Shown in pieces: positions 1 through 8,068 of a DNA stretch of 64,000 nt. The notes beneath the pieces are model-generated. The model saw only the letters and a list, made by a program, of their open reading frames with translations. It was not told the DNA's origin and made no database searches. A program made the position numbers and the translations under genes. Positions within the stretch are counted from its first letter, which is position 1. Each line of letters begins with the position of its first letter. The DNA comes from Armatimonadia bacterium (GTDB lineage: Bacteria; Armatimonadota; Zipacnadia; Zipacnadales; JABUFB01): the NCBI GenBank assembly GCA_039679385.1, contig JBDKVB010000121.1, forward strand, positions 1 through 64,000, read 5' to 3'.

Positions 1-903
1 GGCATGGACCGCATCCCGGTTCCGAAGGGACGGACGGATGTGGTGCAGTGGACCGCAGGCTCCAAGGACCTGCCCTTCCTGCGTGTGATCACGGCCCTTG
101 AGGGGAACCGGGTGACCGTGGATGCGCCGCTGGTCAACGCCCTCCAGGCCGAGTACGGCGGCGGTCTGCTGTACAAGTACGAGTTTGCCGGTGGTGTCTC
201 ACAGGTTGGCGTGGAGAACCTGCGCGGCGACTCGGAGTTCAGCAAGCCCGACGACGAGGACCACGGCTGGAATCTGGTCAGCCTGGATAGCTGTGAGGAC
301 TGCTGGGTGCGCGACGTGACCTCGGTGCACTTCGGATATAGCTGCGTCAACGTGGGGCGCTGGGGGACCCGGTCGACGATCCGGGACTGCACGTGCCTCG
401 ACCCGGTCTCCCAGATCACCGGCGGGCGACGCTACTCTTTCGCTCTGGCCGGGCAGCTCAACCTGGTGCTGCGCTGCGTGGCTCGCGACGGACGTCATGA
501 CTTCGTGATGCATGCGGTCGTACCGGGGCCCAATGCCTTCGTCGATTGCTCGGCGACGCGGGCCCATGCGGACACCGGACCGCATCACCGCTGGTCAACG
601 GGCACGCTGTACGACAACGTGAGCGTCGAGGGCAATGCGATCAATGTGCAGAACCGGGGCGCCTCCGGTACTGGTCATGGCTGGGCCGGTGCGCAGATGG
701 TGTTCTGGAACTGCACGGCAAAGTCGATGGACGTGCAGAGGCCGCCGACGGCGCAGAACTGGGCTATCGGCTGCAGCGCGGGCACGCACAAGGGAAGCGG
801 GTTCTGGGAGAGCTTCGGTACTCCCGTGGAGCCCCGGAGCCTGTATCTGAAGCAGTTGGAGGACCGGCTCGGGCCACAGGCTGTGGCTAACCTCGCCCGG
901 TAG
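1..903 (+). CDS. Right-handed beta-helix (pectate-lyase-like) secreted protein, 5' end outside window
   Basis: The frame is open from the first base, and the first ATG (position 4) has no ribosome binding site in view, so this is the C-terminal part of a longer protein. About 300 residues are visible. They are rich in short Asn-, Cys- and Gly-containing turns such as NVSVEGN and VFWNCTA, repeated at roughly 20-25 residue intervals, which is typical of right-handed parallel beta-helix proteins. No catalytic residues can be assigned. The stop lies 11 bases before the start of the PL6 lyase and the two are probably co-transcribed. This suggests a secreted carbohydrate-binding or carbohydrate-cleaving partner for that enzyme. 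The exact family and substrate are unknown. Confidence 0.7.
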   Translation, partial: GMDRIPVPKGRTDVVQWTAGSKDLPFLRVITALEGNRVTVDAPLVNALQAEYGGGLLYKYEFAGGVSQVGVENLRGDSEFSKPDDEDHGWNLVSLDSCEDCWVRDVTSVHFGYSCVNVGRWGTRSTIRDCTCLDPVSQITGGRRYSFALAGQLNLVLRCVARDGRHDFVMHAVVPGPNAFVDCSATRAHADTGPHHRWSTGTLYDNVSVEGNAINVQNRGASGTGHGWAGAQMVFWNCTAKSMDVQRPPTAQNWAIGCSAGTHKGSGFWESFGTPVEPRSLYLKQLEDRLGPQAVANLAR

Positions 904-914
904 GAGGGGTCGCA

Positions 915-2369
915 ATGAAGGTAGCGCGCAGGGCTGTGCGTGTGCTGATAGTGGGTCTGGTAGCGTCCCTGGGGTCACTGGCGATGGCTGCAACGGTGCG
1001 CGTCTCGACGCAAGCGGAACTGGATGCCGCGATTCACGCCGCCGGGCCAGGCGACACAATCGTCATGTCCGCCGGCGACTGGAAGGACACGGCGATCCTG
1101 CTCGAGGCAGAGGGTGAGCCGGATCGGCCGATCACGCTGCGGGCCGAGACACCGGGCAAGACGGTCCTGTGTGGCCGCTCGAAGCTGAGGATCGCCGGTG
1201 GCTATCTGCAGGTCGAGGGGTTGATGTTCACGCGTGGCGGCCTGCCCGGGGAAGACCCGATCGCCTTCCGCAAGGACCCCTCCAAGCTCTCTCATCACTG
1301 CCGCCTGACAGAGTGCGCGGTCGTGGACTACGACGCACCCGGCAGCGACAAGGACTGCAAATGGGTGTCGGTCTATGGCACTCACAACCGGGTGGATCAC
1401 TGCTACTTCGCGGGGAAGACCTCAGGAGGAACGCTGCTGGTGATCTGGGTCGGCCCGGAGCCCAATGAGCACCGCATCGACCACAATCACTTCGGCCCAC
1501 GGCCACCTCTCGGCCGCAATGGTGGGGAGACCATCCGCGTCGGAACGAGCGATGTGTCGATGAGCGTCTCGCGCACCGTGGTGGAGGGCAATCTCTTCGA
1601 GCGCTGCAACGGCGAGACCGAGATCATCTCCAGCAAGTCCTGCGAGAACGTCTACCGCTACAACACCTTCGTCGAGTGCGAGGGAGCCCTGACGCTGCGC
1701 CACGGTAACAGGTGTCTGGTGGAGGGCAACTGGTTCCTGGGGAAGGGCAAGAAGAACACCGGCGGCGTGCGCGTCATCGGTGAGGATCACCGGGTGGTGA
1801 ACAACTACTTCTGCGGCCTGACGGGGCGCTCCGGACGCTCGGCGGTCTCGCTGATGAACGGCCTGCCCAACTCGGAGCTGAGCGGTTACTTCCAGGTCAA
1901 GCGGGCCGTCGTCGCCTTCAACAGCATCATCGACTGCGACACGCCGATCACCCTTGGGCTCAAGACAGGCTCCGACCCGGCAAAGGACCTGCCGCCCATG
2001 GACTGCACGATCGCCAACAACCTGATCCGCGGCACCAGGGCCCCGCTGGTTACCGTGCAGACGGCGCCGACCGGCACGGTCTGGCACGGCAACCTGGTGA
2101 GTGGTGGCGATACGGGACTCGGCGACGAGCCCGGCCTCCAGAGCGTTGACCTGCGTCTTCGCGAGGCGCCCGACGGTCTGTGGCGGCCTGCACCTGACAG
2201 TCCGGTATGTAGTGCGGCGATCGGCGGCTTCCCCTTTGTCACCGAGGACATCGATGGGCAGCCCCGCGGGACAACCTATGATGTGGGTTGCGATCAGCTC
2301 GCCACAGGGCCGGTGACACGCCATCCCCTGACGCCCGCGCAAGTCGGGCCGTCCTGGAGACCACAGTAG
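915..2369 (+). CDS. Polysaccharide lyase family 6 (chondroitinase B / alginate lyase type)
   Basis: This 484-residue protein has a signal peptide (residues 1-25, ending AMA). A beta-helix follows, with the PL6 signature. The segments around SSKSCENVYRYNTF and LTLRHGN supply the catalytic Lys241 (the Bronsted base in the family) and Arg262 (the acid). PL6 enzymes cleave alginate or dermatan sulfate by beta-elimination, usually with calcium. An AGGAGGGG ribosome binding site sits just before the ATG, overlapping the end of the upstream beta-helix gene, so the two are probably one operon. The gene converges on a heparinase II/III-like lyase, giving a small cluster for uronate-containing polysaccharide breakdown. 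Family assignment is firm. Alginate versus glycosaminoglycan specificity cannot be read from the sequence. Confidence 0.9.
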   Translation: MKVARRAVRVLIVGLVASLGSLAMAATVRVSTQAELDAAIHAAGPGDTIVMSAGDWKDTAILLEAEGEPDRPITLRAETPGKTVLCGRSKLRIAGGYLQVEGLMFTRGGLPGEDPIAFRKDPSKLSHHCRLTECAVVDYDAPGSDKDCKWVSVYGTHNRVDHCYFAGKTSGGTLLVIWVGPEPNEHRIDHNHFGPRPPLGRNGGETIRVGTSDVSMSVSRTVVEGNLFERCNGETEIISSKSCENVYRYNTFVECEGALTLRHGNRCLVEGNWFLGKGKKNTGGVRVIGEDHRVVNNYFCGLTGRSGRSAVSLMNGLPNSELSGYFQVKRAVVAFNSIIDCDTPITLGLKTGSDPAKDLPPMDCTIANNLIRGTRAPLVTVQTAPTGTVWHGNLVSGGDTGLGDEPGLQSVDLRLREAPDGLWRPAPDSPVCSAAIGGFPFVTEDIDGQPRGTTYDVGCDQLATGPVTRHPLTPAQVGPSWRPQ

Positions 2370-2396
2370 TCGGCATACCCGCCGGTCAGCCCAGGC

Positions 2397-4967
2397 TTAG
2401 CGGTTCAGGATCACATCGCCATCGGCGGCCTGGAAGACCACCGAGAGCTTGTCGCCAAGGGTAACGGTGATCGTGTCTGCGGTCGCCACTGCCTTCACGG
2501 GTGGACAGGGATCGACCGACAGCACTGTCACGAAGTTCGCGGACTGCGCCGCGGGTGCGCCGGCCTTGAGCACCGTACCCCGATCCTTGCCCTCCAGCAC
2601 GTCCTTGTCGAGAGTTGCGCTGAGGCCCTCGGGTAGCGCGAACTGCAGGTGCAGGGTCTGCTCGCCCTTTGTGAGGTCGTAGCCGCTGCCGGTCTGCGTG
2701 CAGGTGGCGCCGGAGTGCATGAGCCACTCGAAGCGACGCGGTCCTGAGGCTGATTCGAGGCGGTCGCAGAGGATGACGTACTTGTCCTGGACCACGGCCA
2801 GCCACCGGTACATGGTCTTCATCTTCGAGTAGTACGCCGAGGCATCTCCCCGCACGGCGAAGAGGCCCTCACGCTGCACGACCTTGTCGATCTTGCCCAT
2901 CTTGGCCTGGTTGGCGATGGGCTGCAGCCAGCCACCACCTCGCTGCGTCGGTCCCTGACCGTCCACCAGGATCAGGTTGTGGTTGGCGCCCGCCTTGTTC
3001 TGCTTCGGGTAACCATCGTCGGTCGCCCACATCTGGCCCTTCCAGAAGAGCATGAAGTGGTTGGCATCTGGGTGGTCGTGGGCGATGTTCACCCAGCCGC
3101 GCACCAACTCGTTGAGGCGATGGCCACCATAGGGGCCGCACTTGAGCAGCACCGCGAGGGAGTTCGGGTCGGTCCAGGAGGTGCGGTAGGTGGCCAGCTC
3201 CAGGTCCTCGAAGTAGCGCGAGGTCGGGATCTGGTCGAGCGGCGTGGGCTTGAGGTCGGCGTCATACCACAGGATGCACCAGGGGTAGTAGGAGAAGGAG
3301 CCGGGCTCGGCGTCGTAGGCGGCCTTCATCAGGGCCTGGGCGGCCGGGTCCTTGTAGTAGGAGGCCAGCCGGAACAGGTAGTGGTTGAAGTAGTACACGC
3401 CGGTGCCGCAGTCGCCGAAGTTGAAGGTGTCATGGAAGCCCGGTGTGAGCAGGTGTGCGCGGAAGAAGGGAACGTTGCGCAGTCCCGGCGTGCTGCTGAA
3501 CAGGTCGACGTCGGTGCAGTGCCGCAGGGCCTCGAAGAGCAGGACCACGTAGTTGTAGCCGAAGGCCGAGTAGTGAGGGCCCTCGTGGCTGGCTCCGTCG
3601 GGCGGGATCGCGTCGGAGACTTTCCGAGCGAAGCCCAGCGCAGCAGCCACATAGCCCTCGGCCTCGGGGACCTCGCCATCAATCGCCAGCGCCCCCAGCG
3701 TCAGCCCACTCAGACGATGGTGCACGTGGTTGTTCTGCTCGTCGCCCTTCCAGTACCCGGCGGTAGTCCCATCCATGAAGCCGGTCCAGTAGAGCTCGGC
3801 GACCTGTCGGAGGAGCTTGTCACGGACCTTCTGCCTCTGCTCCTCGGTCATGAGCCCGTAGCACCAGTCATAGGCGCAGGCGATTCCGGTGAGCATGTTC
3901 GCGGCGCCCATGGACTGGTTGATCTCCTCGCCCGTCCCCCAGTCAGGGTAGGAGGTGAGCACGTCCATCCACTCGATGGCCTTCTTGGCGTAGGCTTCGT
4001 CACCGGTCGCGATATACCCGAAGGCCAGGGAAGTCAGCCGCCACCAACCCCACTGCTGCATGTCCTGATCGTTCGAGCATTGCGCAGCGTTCGCCGGCGG
4101 CATCTGCTGCACGTAGCTGTTCGCGCTGCCCATGAGGCGGTCGAAGAAGTCCTTGTGGGTGGTCTTGCAGCGCTCGCGGATTGCGGGGAGGTCCTCGGCG
4201 GTGAAGAACAGTCGCGGGTGCTTGCCGACGAGTTCCGGCTTGAGGGGCACGGGCGTCACCTGCGGTGGCTTGCGCTTCTCACCCGGTAGCGGTCGCGTGC
4301 GCTCGCTCAGCACCGCCGGCTGGTACGTGACCGAGATGTCGTCGACGAGTACGGGCTCCTCGAGCTCCACCGGACCGCGCAGGTAGATGCCGGAGAAGCC
4401 GCGGAAGAACTTGCTGGCCATGATGTCGAAGGCGCTGGCGACTCTGCCGTCGACGGAGACCACGATGTCCGTCTCATTGCTGACCACGAACTTCCACTCG
4501 TGCCAGCCGGGCCTGCGTGGCGCTCGGGCATAGCGACGGCTTGCCCAGCCGCTGCCGTCGGCGGTGCTGACCCAGCCGTAGGAGTCATTGCCCGCCAGGT
4601 ACGGGGCATAGAGGAGGCCGAAGACGAGTTGCTGGGAGGCGGAGTTGGCGATGCCCCAGACGGGACCGTAAGCCCGCCCTCGGGCGGCCTCACCCTCGAG
4701 CTTGAATCCGGAATCGTACACCCACAGGGTCACGGTCCCGAAGCCGTCGGTGGGGCTGACGGGGATCAGCACTTCGCCGCCCTTACCGACCCGCAGAGCG
4801 CGGGCACCGGAATGCACCACATCGGCGACGACCTGCACATCGCCCTTCTGGGTCACCCCGGCGGGGAGGCCGGCTTCGAAGTCGAAGCTCACCGTGTCGC
4901 AATAGGTCTGTGGGGCAAGCAGAGCGAGCAGAAGAGCGGCCATTCCGACGAGGGTAAAGCGCGTCAT
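2397..4967 (-). CDS. Heparinase II/III-like polysaccharide lyase with N-terminal LamG-like domain
   Basis: This is an 856-residue secreted protein with a signal peptide of about 23 residues. Residues ~25-215 form a jelly-roll resembling LamG or carbohydrate-binding domains. Residues ~240-560 carry the alpha/alpha-toroid lyase domain, beginning with HPRLFFTAEDLPAIRER and including SHEGPHYSAFGYNYV at about residue 455, which supplies His/Tyr candidates for catalysis. From about residue 610 a beta-sandwich with HDHPDANHF and DGYPKQNKAGANHN matches the heparinase II/III C-terminal family. The start has a GGGAG site 10 bases upstream. The gene lies 73 bases downstream of the sugar dehydratase in the same direction, probably one operon. 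The likely role is eliminative cleavage of acidic polysaccharides at the cell surface; the substrate is unknown. Confidence 0.87.
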   Translation of the reverse strand: MTRFTLVGMAALLLALLAPQTYCDTVSFDFEAGLPAGVTQKGDVQVVADVVHSGARALRVGKGGEVLIPVSPTDGFGTVTLWVYDSGFKLEGEAARGRAYGPVWGIANSASQQLVFGLLYAPYLAGNDSYGWVSTADGSGWASRRYARAPRRPGWHEWKFVVSNETDIVVSVDGRVASAFDIMASKFFRGFSGIYLRGPVELEEPVLVDDISVTYQPAVLSERTRPLPGEKRKPPQVTPVPLKPELVGKHPRLFFTAEDLPAIRERCKTTHKDFFDRLMGSANSYVQQMPPANAAQCSNDQDMQQWGWWRLTSLAFGYIATGDEAYAKKAIEWMDVLTSYPDWGTGEEINQSMGAANMLTGIACAYDWCYGLMTEEQRQKVRDKLLRQVAELYWTGFMDGTTAGYWKGDEQNNHVHHRLSGLTLGALAIDGEVPEAEGYVAAALGFARKVSDAIPPDGASHEGPHYSAFGYNYVVLLFEALRHCTDVDLFSSTPGLRNVPFFRAHLLTPGFHDTFNFGDCGTGVYYFNHYLFRLASYYKDPAAQALMKAAYDAEPGSFSYYPWCILWYDADLKPTPLDQIPTSRYFEDLELATYRTSWTDPNSLAVLLKCGPYGGHRLNELVRGWVNIAHDHPDANHFMLFWKGQMWATDDGYPKQNKAGANHNLILVDGQGPTQRGGGWLQPIANQAKMGKIDKVVQREGLFAVRGDASAYYSKMKTMYRWLAVVQDKYVILCDRLESASGPRRFEWLMHSGATCTQTGSGYDLTKGEQTLHLQFALPEGLSATLDKDVLEGKDRGTVLKAGAPAAQSANFVTVLSVDPCPPVKAVATADTITVTLGDKLSVVFQAADGDVILNR

Positions 4968-5040
4968 CGGGCATCACTCCCGGGCGACCAGAGGTAGAGT
5001 CGTCGTGTTCCAGGGGTCCGGTGCGGCTCGTCGTCCGCGG

Positions 5041-6129
5041 TCAGTCCGTCCATCGCACCTTCAGAGTTGACGCGACCTTCAGGTGCTTGTTCAGTATCTC
5101 GCCGGTGAGCTCGCGCAGGGCTCCGGGTGCGGGGTCCTGCGACTGGCGCTTGTACCACTCGACGACGGCGGCCAGTCCGTCCCTGAGCTCGAAGGCCGGT
5201 CGCCACCCTAACAGCCGGTCGGCCTTGGTGCAGTCCAGGCTCTGGTGCACGAAGGGCTCGGCACGCTCACTGCCACGCTTCCAGGTGAGGCCGGAGCCCC
5301 ACAGGTCGCACATCATGGTGGCGAGGTCACCGTTCGGCACTCCGCGCCCCTCGCGCGGGCCAAAGTTGAAGGCCTGCCCGTCGATGGGTTGCTGGTCACA
5401 CTGTGCCAGCAGCGAGAGGTAGCCCGTGACCGTATCGCCGACGAAGGTGTAGGGGCGAGTGAAGGCCGGGTTGAGAATGATCGGCTGCTCGCCCCTGGAC
5501 AGGGCGAGGGCCACATCGACAAAGATGCGTCCGGCGTGGTGGTCGCCGGGGACGAGCACGTTTCCGGCTCGGGCAATCCCCAGGTGCTGCCCCGCGGGTT
5601 GAAGGTAACCGGTGTAGTAGTCGCGGGTGATGAACTCGGCGCAAGCCTTCGAGACGGCATAGGGACCCGTCGCCACGAGCGGGTCGTCCTCGGTCCAGGG
5701 CTCTCCGCCTTTGTCGCGGTAGACCTTATCGGTGGTGACCACAACGGCGCGCGGAACCTCACACCGGCGCACGGCCTCAAGGAAGGTGGCGGTGCCCAAG
5801 ACGTTGATGGCGTAGGTGTCGAGGGGTCGCTGCTTGCACTCGCCGACGATCGCCATGGCTGCAAGGTGAAGGGCGGCGGTGACCTTCTCGGTCTTCATCA
5901 CGTGCTGCAGACCCTCCAGGTCGCGAACATCCAGCTCGCAGGTCAGCACGCGCTCGTCCTCACCCAGACCGGAGGACTGGTAGCAGGTGCCGGGAAGGCT
6001 GAAGGAGCGGTCGACGCCGACGAGCTTCTCCACACCCGCAGCGAGAAGGTACCAGCCCAACCAGGTGCCCTTGGCACCCGCGAGCCCGGTGACGAGTACC
6101 GTCTGACCCTTGAGACGACCCTGGAACAT
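5041..6129 (-). CDS. NAD-dependent NDP-sugar 4,6-dehydratase/epimerase (CDP-glucose 4,6-dehydratase-like)
   Basis: This 362-residue extended short-chain dehydrogenase has an N-terminal Rossmann fold. The glycine motif is G15-LA-G18-AK-G21-TWL, close to the GFKGSWL form typical of CDP-glucose 4,6-dehydratases. The TTDK segment (132-135) and Tyr157-xxx-Lys161 are the expected catalytic residues. The downstream substrate domain carries the GNVLVPGDHH-type signature. These enzymes form 4-keto-6-deoxy sugars, the first step to many surface deoxysugars. An AGGGGAG site precedes the ATG. It shares direction with the heparinase-like lyase 73 bases downstream. RfbG-like function is the best guess; a different nucleotide-sugar epimerase or dehydratase is possible. 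Confidence 0.82.
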   Translation of the reverse strand: MFQGRLKGQTVLVTGLAGAKGTWLGWYLLAAGVEKLVGVDRSFSLPGTCYQSSGLGEDERVLTCELDVRDLEGLQHVMKTEKVTAALHLAAMAIVGECKQRPLDTYAINVLGTATFLEAVRRCEVPRAVVVTTDKVYRDKGGEPWTEDDPLVATGPYAVSKACAEFITRDYYTGYLQPAGQHLGIARAGNVLVPGDHHAGRIFVDVALALSRGEQPIILNPAFTRPYTFVGDTVTGYLSLLAQCDQQPIDGQAFNFGPREGRGVPNGDLATMMCDLWGSGLTWKRGSERAEPFVHQSLDCTKADRLLGWRPAFELRDGLAAVVEWYKRQSQDPAPGALRELTGEILNKHLKVASTLKVRWTD

Positions 6130-6141
6130 CGCTATCTCCCC

Positions 6142-7998
6142 TCAGTCCCGGCAGCATAGGTTCATCATGGAGTTGACTTTCGTGGCGTTTCTGGGTATAA
6201 TGTTCTTGTCCGACCGTGTCCGCCCTAACCCGCGGGGCATTTGGACGAGCCGAAAGGTTGGCCGAGCATCGACGCGAAGAGGCGGGTTGCTACGCACGGA
6301 ACTCGGAGGGCACGGCTCTAAGGAGCCCTGAAGAAAGGCCTTTGAAAGAGGGCCTTTTTTTGGTTCTCCCTTCTGGCGGCCAGGGCAGTCTGATGTCTCA
6401 GGTCTGAAGCCAGTCAGAAGTACCGTGCGTTCCCCTGTGTCACGAGCGAAGGGAACCAAGCCCTCCTCTAGGGAGGAGGTGCCGGGTCGCGAGACGGTGC
6501 GGCGGAACAGGATGAAGGACTTGAACTGCGGCAGGTTGAGCCGCTCGTAGTCGCCGCTCTGCGAGCACCGATAGACATACCCCAGTGCTGTAGGCAATTC
6601 GGCGCTGCCCTCGGCAATCCTCTTGTCGTACTCCTGGTCGAAGACGAGCCAACGCGGAGGGGACTTGGCAAAGCCCTCGGACACCTCGCGCAGCGCCCAG
6701 GGGTGAGTCAGGTGATCGTCCATGGCGAAACGCGTGGGCGCCACGCGGTCACTGTAGAGGTAGACGCCCGTGGTCATGTTGTCGGCGTAACCCACGCAGT
6801 AGATGGTGTCGCTCGGTGTGGTGTCGGCGTCGATGATCCGTGCAACCTCCAGGGCCTCCTTGGGCCACGCCTCGCCCTCGAGGAAGTGCACAGTCTTCTT
6901 GACGGTCGGCAGCTCGTTACGCGCCACAGGCAGAAGCGTGACGACCAGGGCTGCGAGTACTGCCAGACGGGCCAGGTGCGACCGGCGGCTTGCCCACTCC
7001 CACACCCAGGCCATTCCGAGAGCGCCCAGGAGGCAGAGGGGCGCAACGACGGCACCCATGTGATGAGTGTACCGGGGCCCGCTGGACCAGGGCGAAGCGA
7101 TGGACAGCACCAGCCAGACCCACAGGCTGCGACGCACGAGCACGCTCTGAGGAGGCAAGGCGCGGAGCGCCGTGATCACGCCGCCCAACAACAGGGGCAA
7201 GGAAGTGACGGCGAACTCCGTCCACGTGGGGAGGAACTGAAGGCGGTGAAGGCCGTCCGAGTAGCTCGCGGCGGACTCCTGGCCCAGAAACCCGATCTGC
7301 ACGAGATTCGCAAGCTGCCCGGCGGCGGCGAACCAAACCGCGACGACAGCATTGAGCGCCACGGCTCCGGAGAGGAACCAGAGGGCACTGCGCCAGCCTC
7401 CGGCAGCCATCCAGGCAAGAATCGTCAGGGCGACGAGGTCGAGGACAGCGGTCTGGCGGGACTGCAGGGCCAGTCCGCCGAGGACTCCCGCGATCACCAG
7501 ATAGGGGCGGGTTCGGCCACACAGAATCGCGGCGACGGCAGCCACCACGAAGACCGACACCAGGAGCTCAGTGGTCACCGTGCCCTTGATGCCCACGGTC
7601 TTCTGGCTGATGCAGAGGACATAGGCGATCGCGGCGAGAACGCCGACGGAGCGAGACTGCAGCCGCTTCCCGATCAGCATCATCAGGCAAGCCGCCAGCC
7701 ACACCAGGGCCATGCCGACGCAGCGGACGCCGATAATGCCCCAGCCGGCGCGGAACACCAGCCCATAGAGGAGCCAGATGACAGGAGGTTTGCCGTCGAA
7801 GATCGCGTCATAGAGGGGACGGCCGTGGATCAGCCACTCGCGGCCGCCGTAGGCCCAGTAGCCTTCGTCCCAACCGATGGGATAGGCCAGTTCGTGGAGC
7901 CGCACGAGGACACTGAGCGCACCGAGAGCAAGGACCCAGCCCAGCGTCCGCTGACGACTGTCGGAGGCGCTAAGGGGGCCCTCGGACGAGGTGGTCAA
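6142..7998 (-). CDS. GT39-like integral membrane glycosyltransferase with an unusual C-terminal tail
   Basis: The predicted 618-residue protein begins with a cytoplasmic tail, then a first membrane helix. An external loop carries the Asp44-Glu45 pair (GWDEGYWAYGGR), the usual metal/donor-site motif of the PMT/ArnT superfamily. About ten further hydrophobic segments follow, then a soluble C-terminal part ending near YERLNLPQFKSFILFRR. Such enzymes transfer a sugar from a polyprenyl-phosphate donor onto an acceptor on the outer face of the cytoplasmic membrane. The start appears to be TTG with a weak binding site. The last ~110 codons (6,142-6,480) look unlike a protein domain and lie opposite the small RNA promoter, body and terminator, so the true end may be near 6,480 or a stop may have been lost. 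Confidence 0.75.
   Translation of the reverse strand: MTTSSEGPLSASDSRQRTLGWVLALGALSVLVRLHELAYPIGWDEGYWAYGGREWLIHGRPLYDAIFDGKPPVIWLLYGLVFRAGWGIIGVRCVGMALVWLAACLMMLIGKRLQSRSVGVLAAIAYVLCISQKTVGIKGTVTTELLVSVFVVAAVAAILCGRTRPYLVIAGVLGGLALQSRQTAVLDLVALTILAWMAAGGWRSALWFLSGAVALNAVVAVWFAAAGQLANLVQIGFLGQESAASYSDGLHRLQFLPTWTEFAVTSLPLLLGGVITALRALPPQSVLVRRSLWVWLVLSIASPWSSGPRYTHHMGAVVAPLCLLGALGMAWVWEWASRRSHLARLAVLAALVVTLLPVARNELPTVKKTVHFLEGEAWPKEALEVARIIDADTTPSDTIYCVGYADNMTTGVYLYSDRVAPTRFAMDDHLTHPWALREVSEGFAKSPPRWLVFDQEYDKRIAEGSAELPTALGYVYRCSQSGDYERLNLPQFKSFILFRRTVSRPGTSSLEEGLVPFARDTGERTVLLTGFRPETSDCPGRQKGEPKKGPLSKAFLQGSLEPCPPSSVRSNPPLRVDARPTFRLVQMPRGLGRTRSDKNIIPRNATKVNSMMNLCCRD
6173..6201 (+). promoter_or_regulatory. 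Strong sigma-70 promoter for the small RNA at 6208
   Basis: TTGACT at 6173-6178 and a perfect TATAAT at 6196-6201 are separated by exactly 17 bases. Transcription would begin near 6208 on the + strand. No + strand protein gene follows; the next elements are a structured region and a terminator. Confidence 0.75.
6208..6361 (+). ncRNA. Candidate structured small RNA, about 154 nt, family unknown
   Basis: This interval is bounded by a near-consensus promoter and a Rho-independent terminator and holds no + strand open frame. The two ends pair to make a long interrupted rod. Bases 6209-6213 pair with 6303-6307, 6214-6219 with 6294-6299, and 6227-6233 with 6282-6288. An internal loop lies between the second and third helices. 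The distal part includes a GCC-GAAA-GGU hairpin (6249-6258) with a GNRA tetraloop. A second hairpin, GGCUC/GAGCC (6314-6327), precedes the terminator. The rod with internal loops resembles 6S RNA in outline, but I recognise no conserved 6S, SRP, RNase P or riboswitch core. It lies wholly antisense to the tail of the GT39-like frame. Confidence 0.6.
6334..6361 (+). terminator. Rho-independent terminator of the small RNA
   Basis: A seven-base-pair stem AAAGGCC / GGCCTTT (6334-6340 and 6351-6357) runs directly into a seven-T tract (6355-6361) on the + strand. The opposite strand carries matching A residues, so it might also act weakly in reverse. Confidence 0.8.
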
Positions 7999-8068
7999 AA
8001 CCGGTCACTCACTTCGGAAGAGGGTGCCTGGAGGAGTCCGCCGCCACGCTCGACCACCACTCATGGTA

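Noticed and set aside
2979-4289. 436-codon open frame on + opposite the heparinase-like lyase
   Set aside because: It is a shadow of the real gene: high-GC codon bias leaves the opposite frame open. It has no binding site and no recognisable domain.
6208-6361. SRP RNA, tmRNA, RNase P RNA or a known riboswitch as identity of the small RNA
   Set aside because: The SRP GGUCAGG...GGAAGCAGCC loop is absent, it is too short for tmRNA or RNase P, and no downstream + strand gene would be controlled by a riboswitch.
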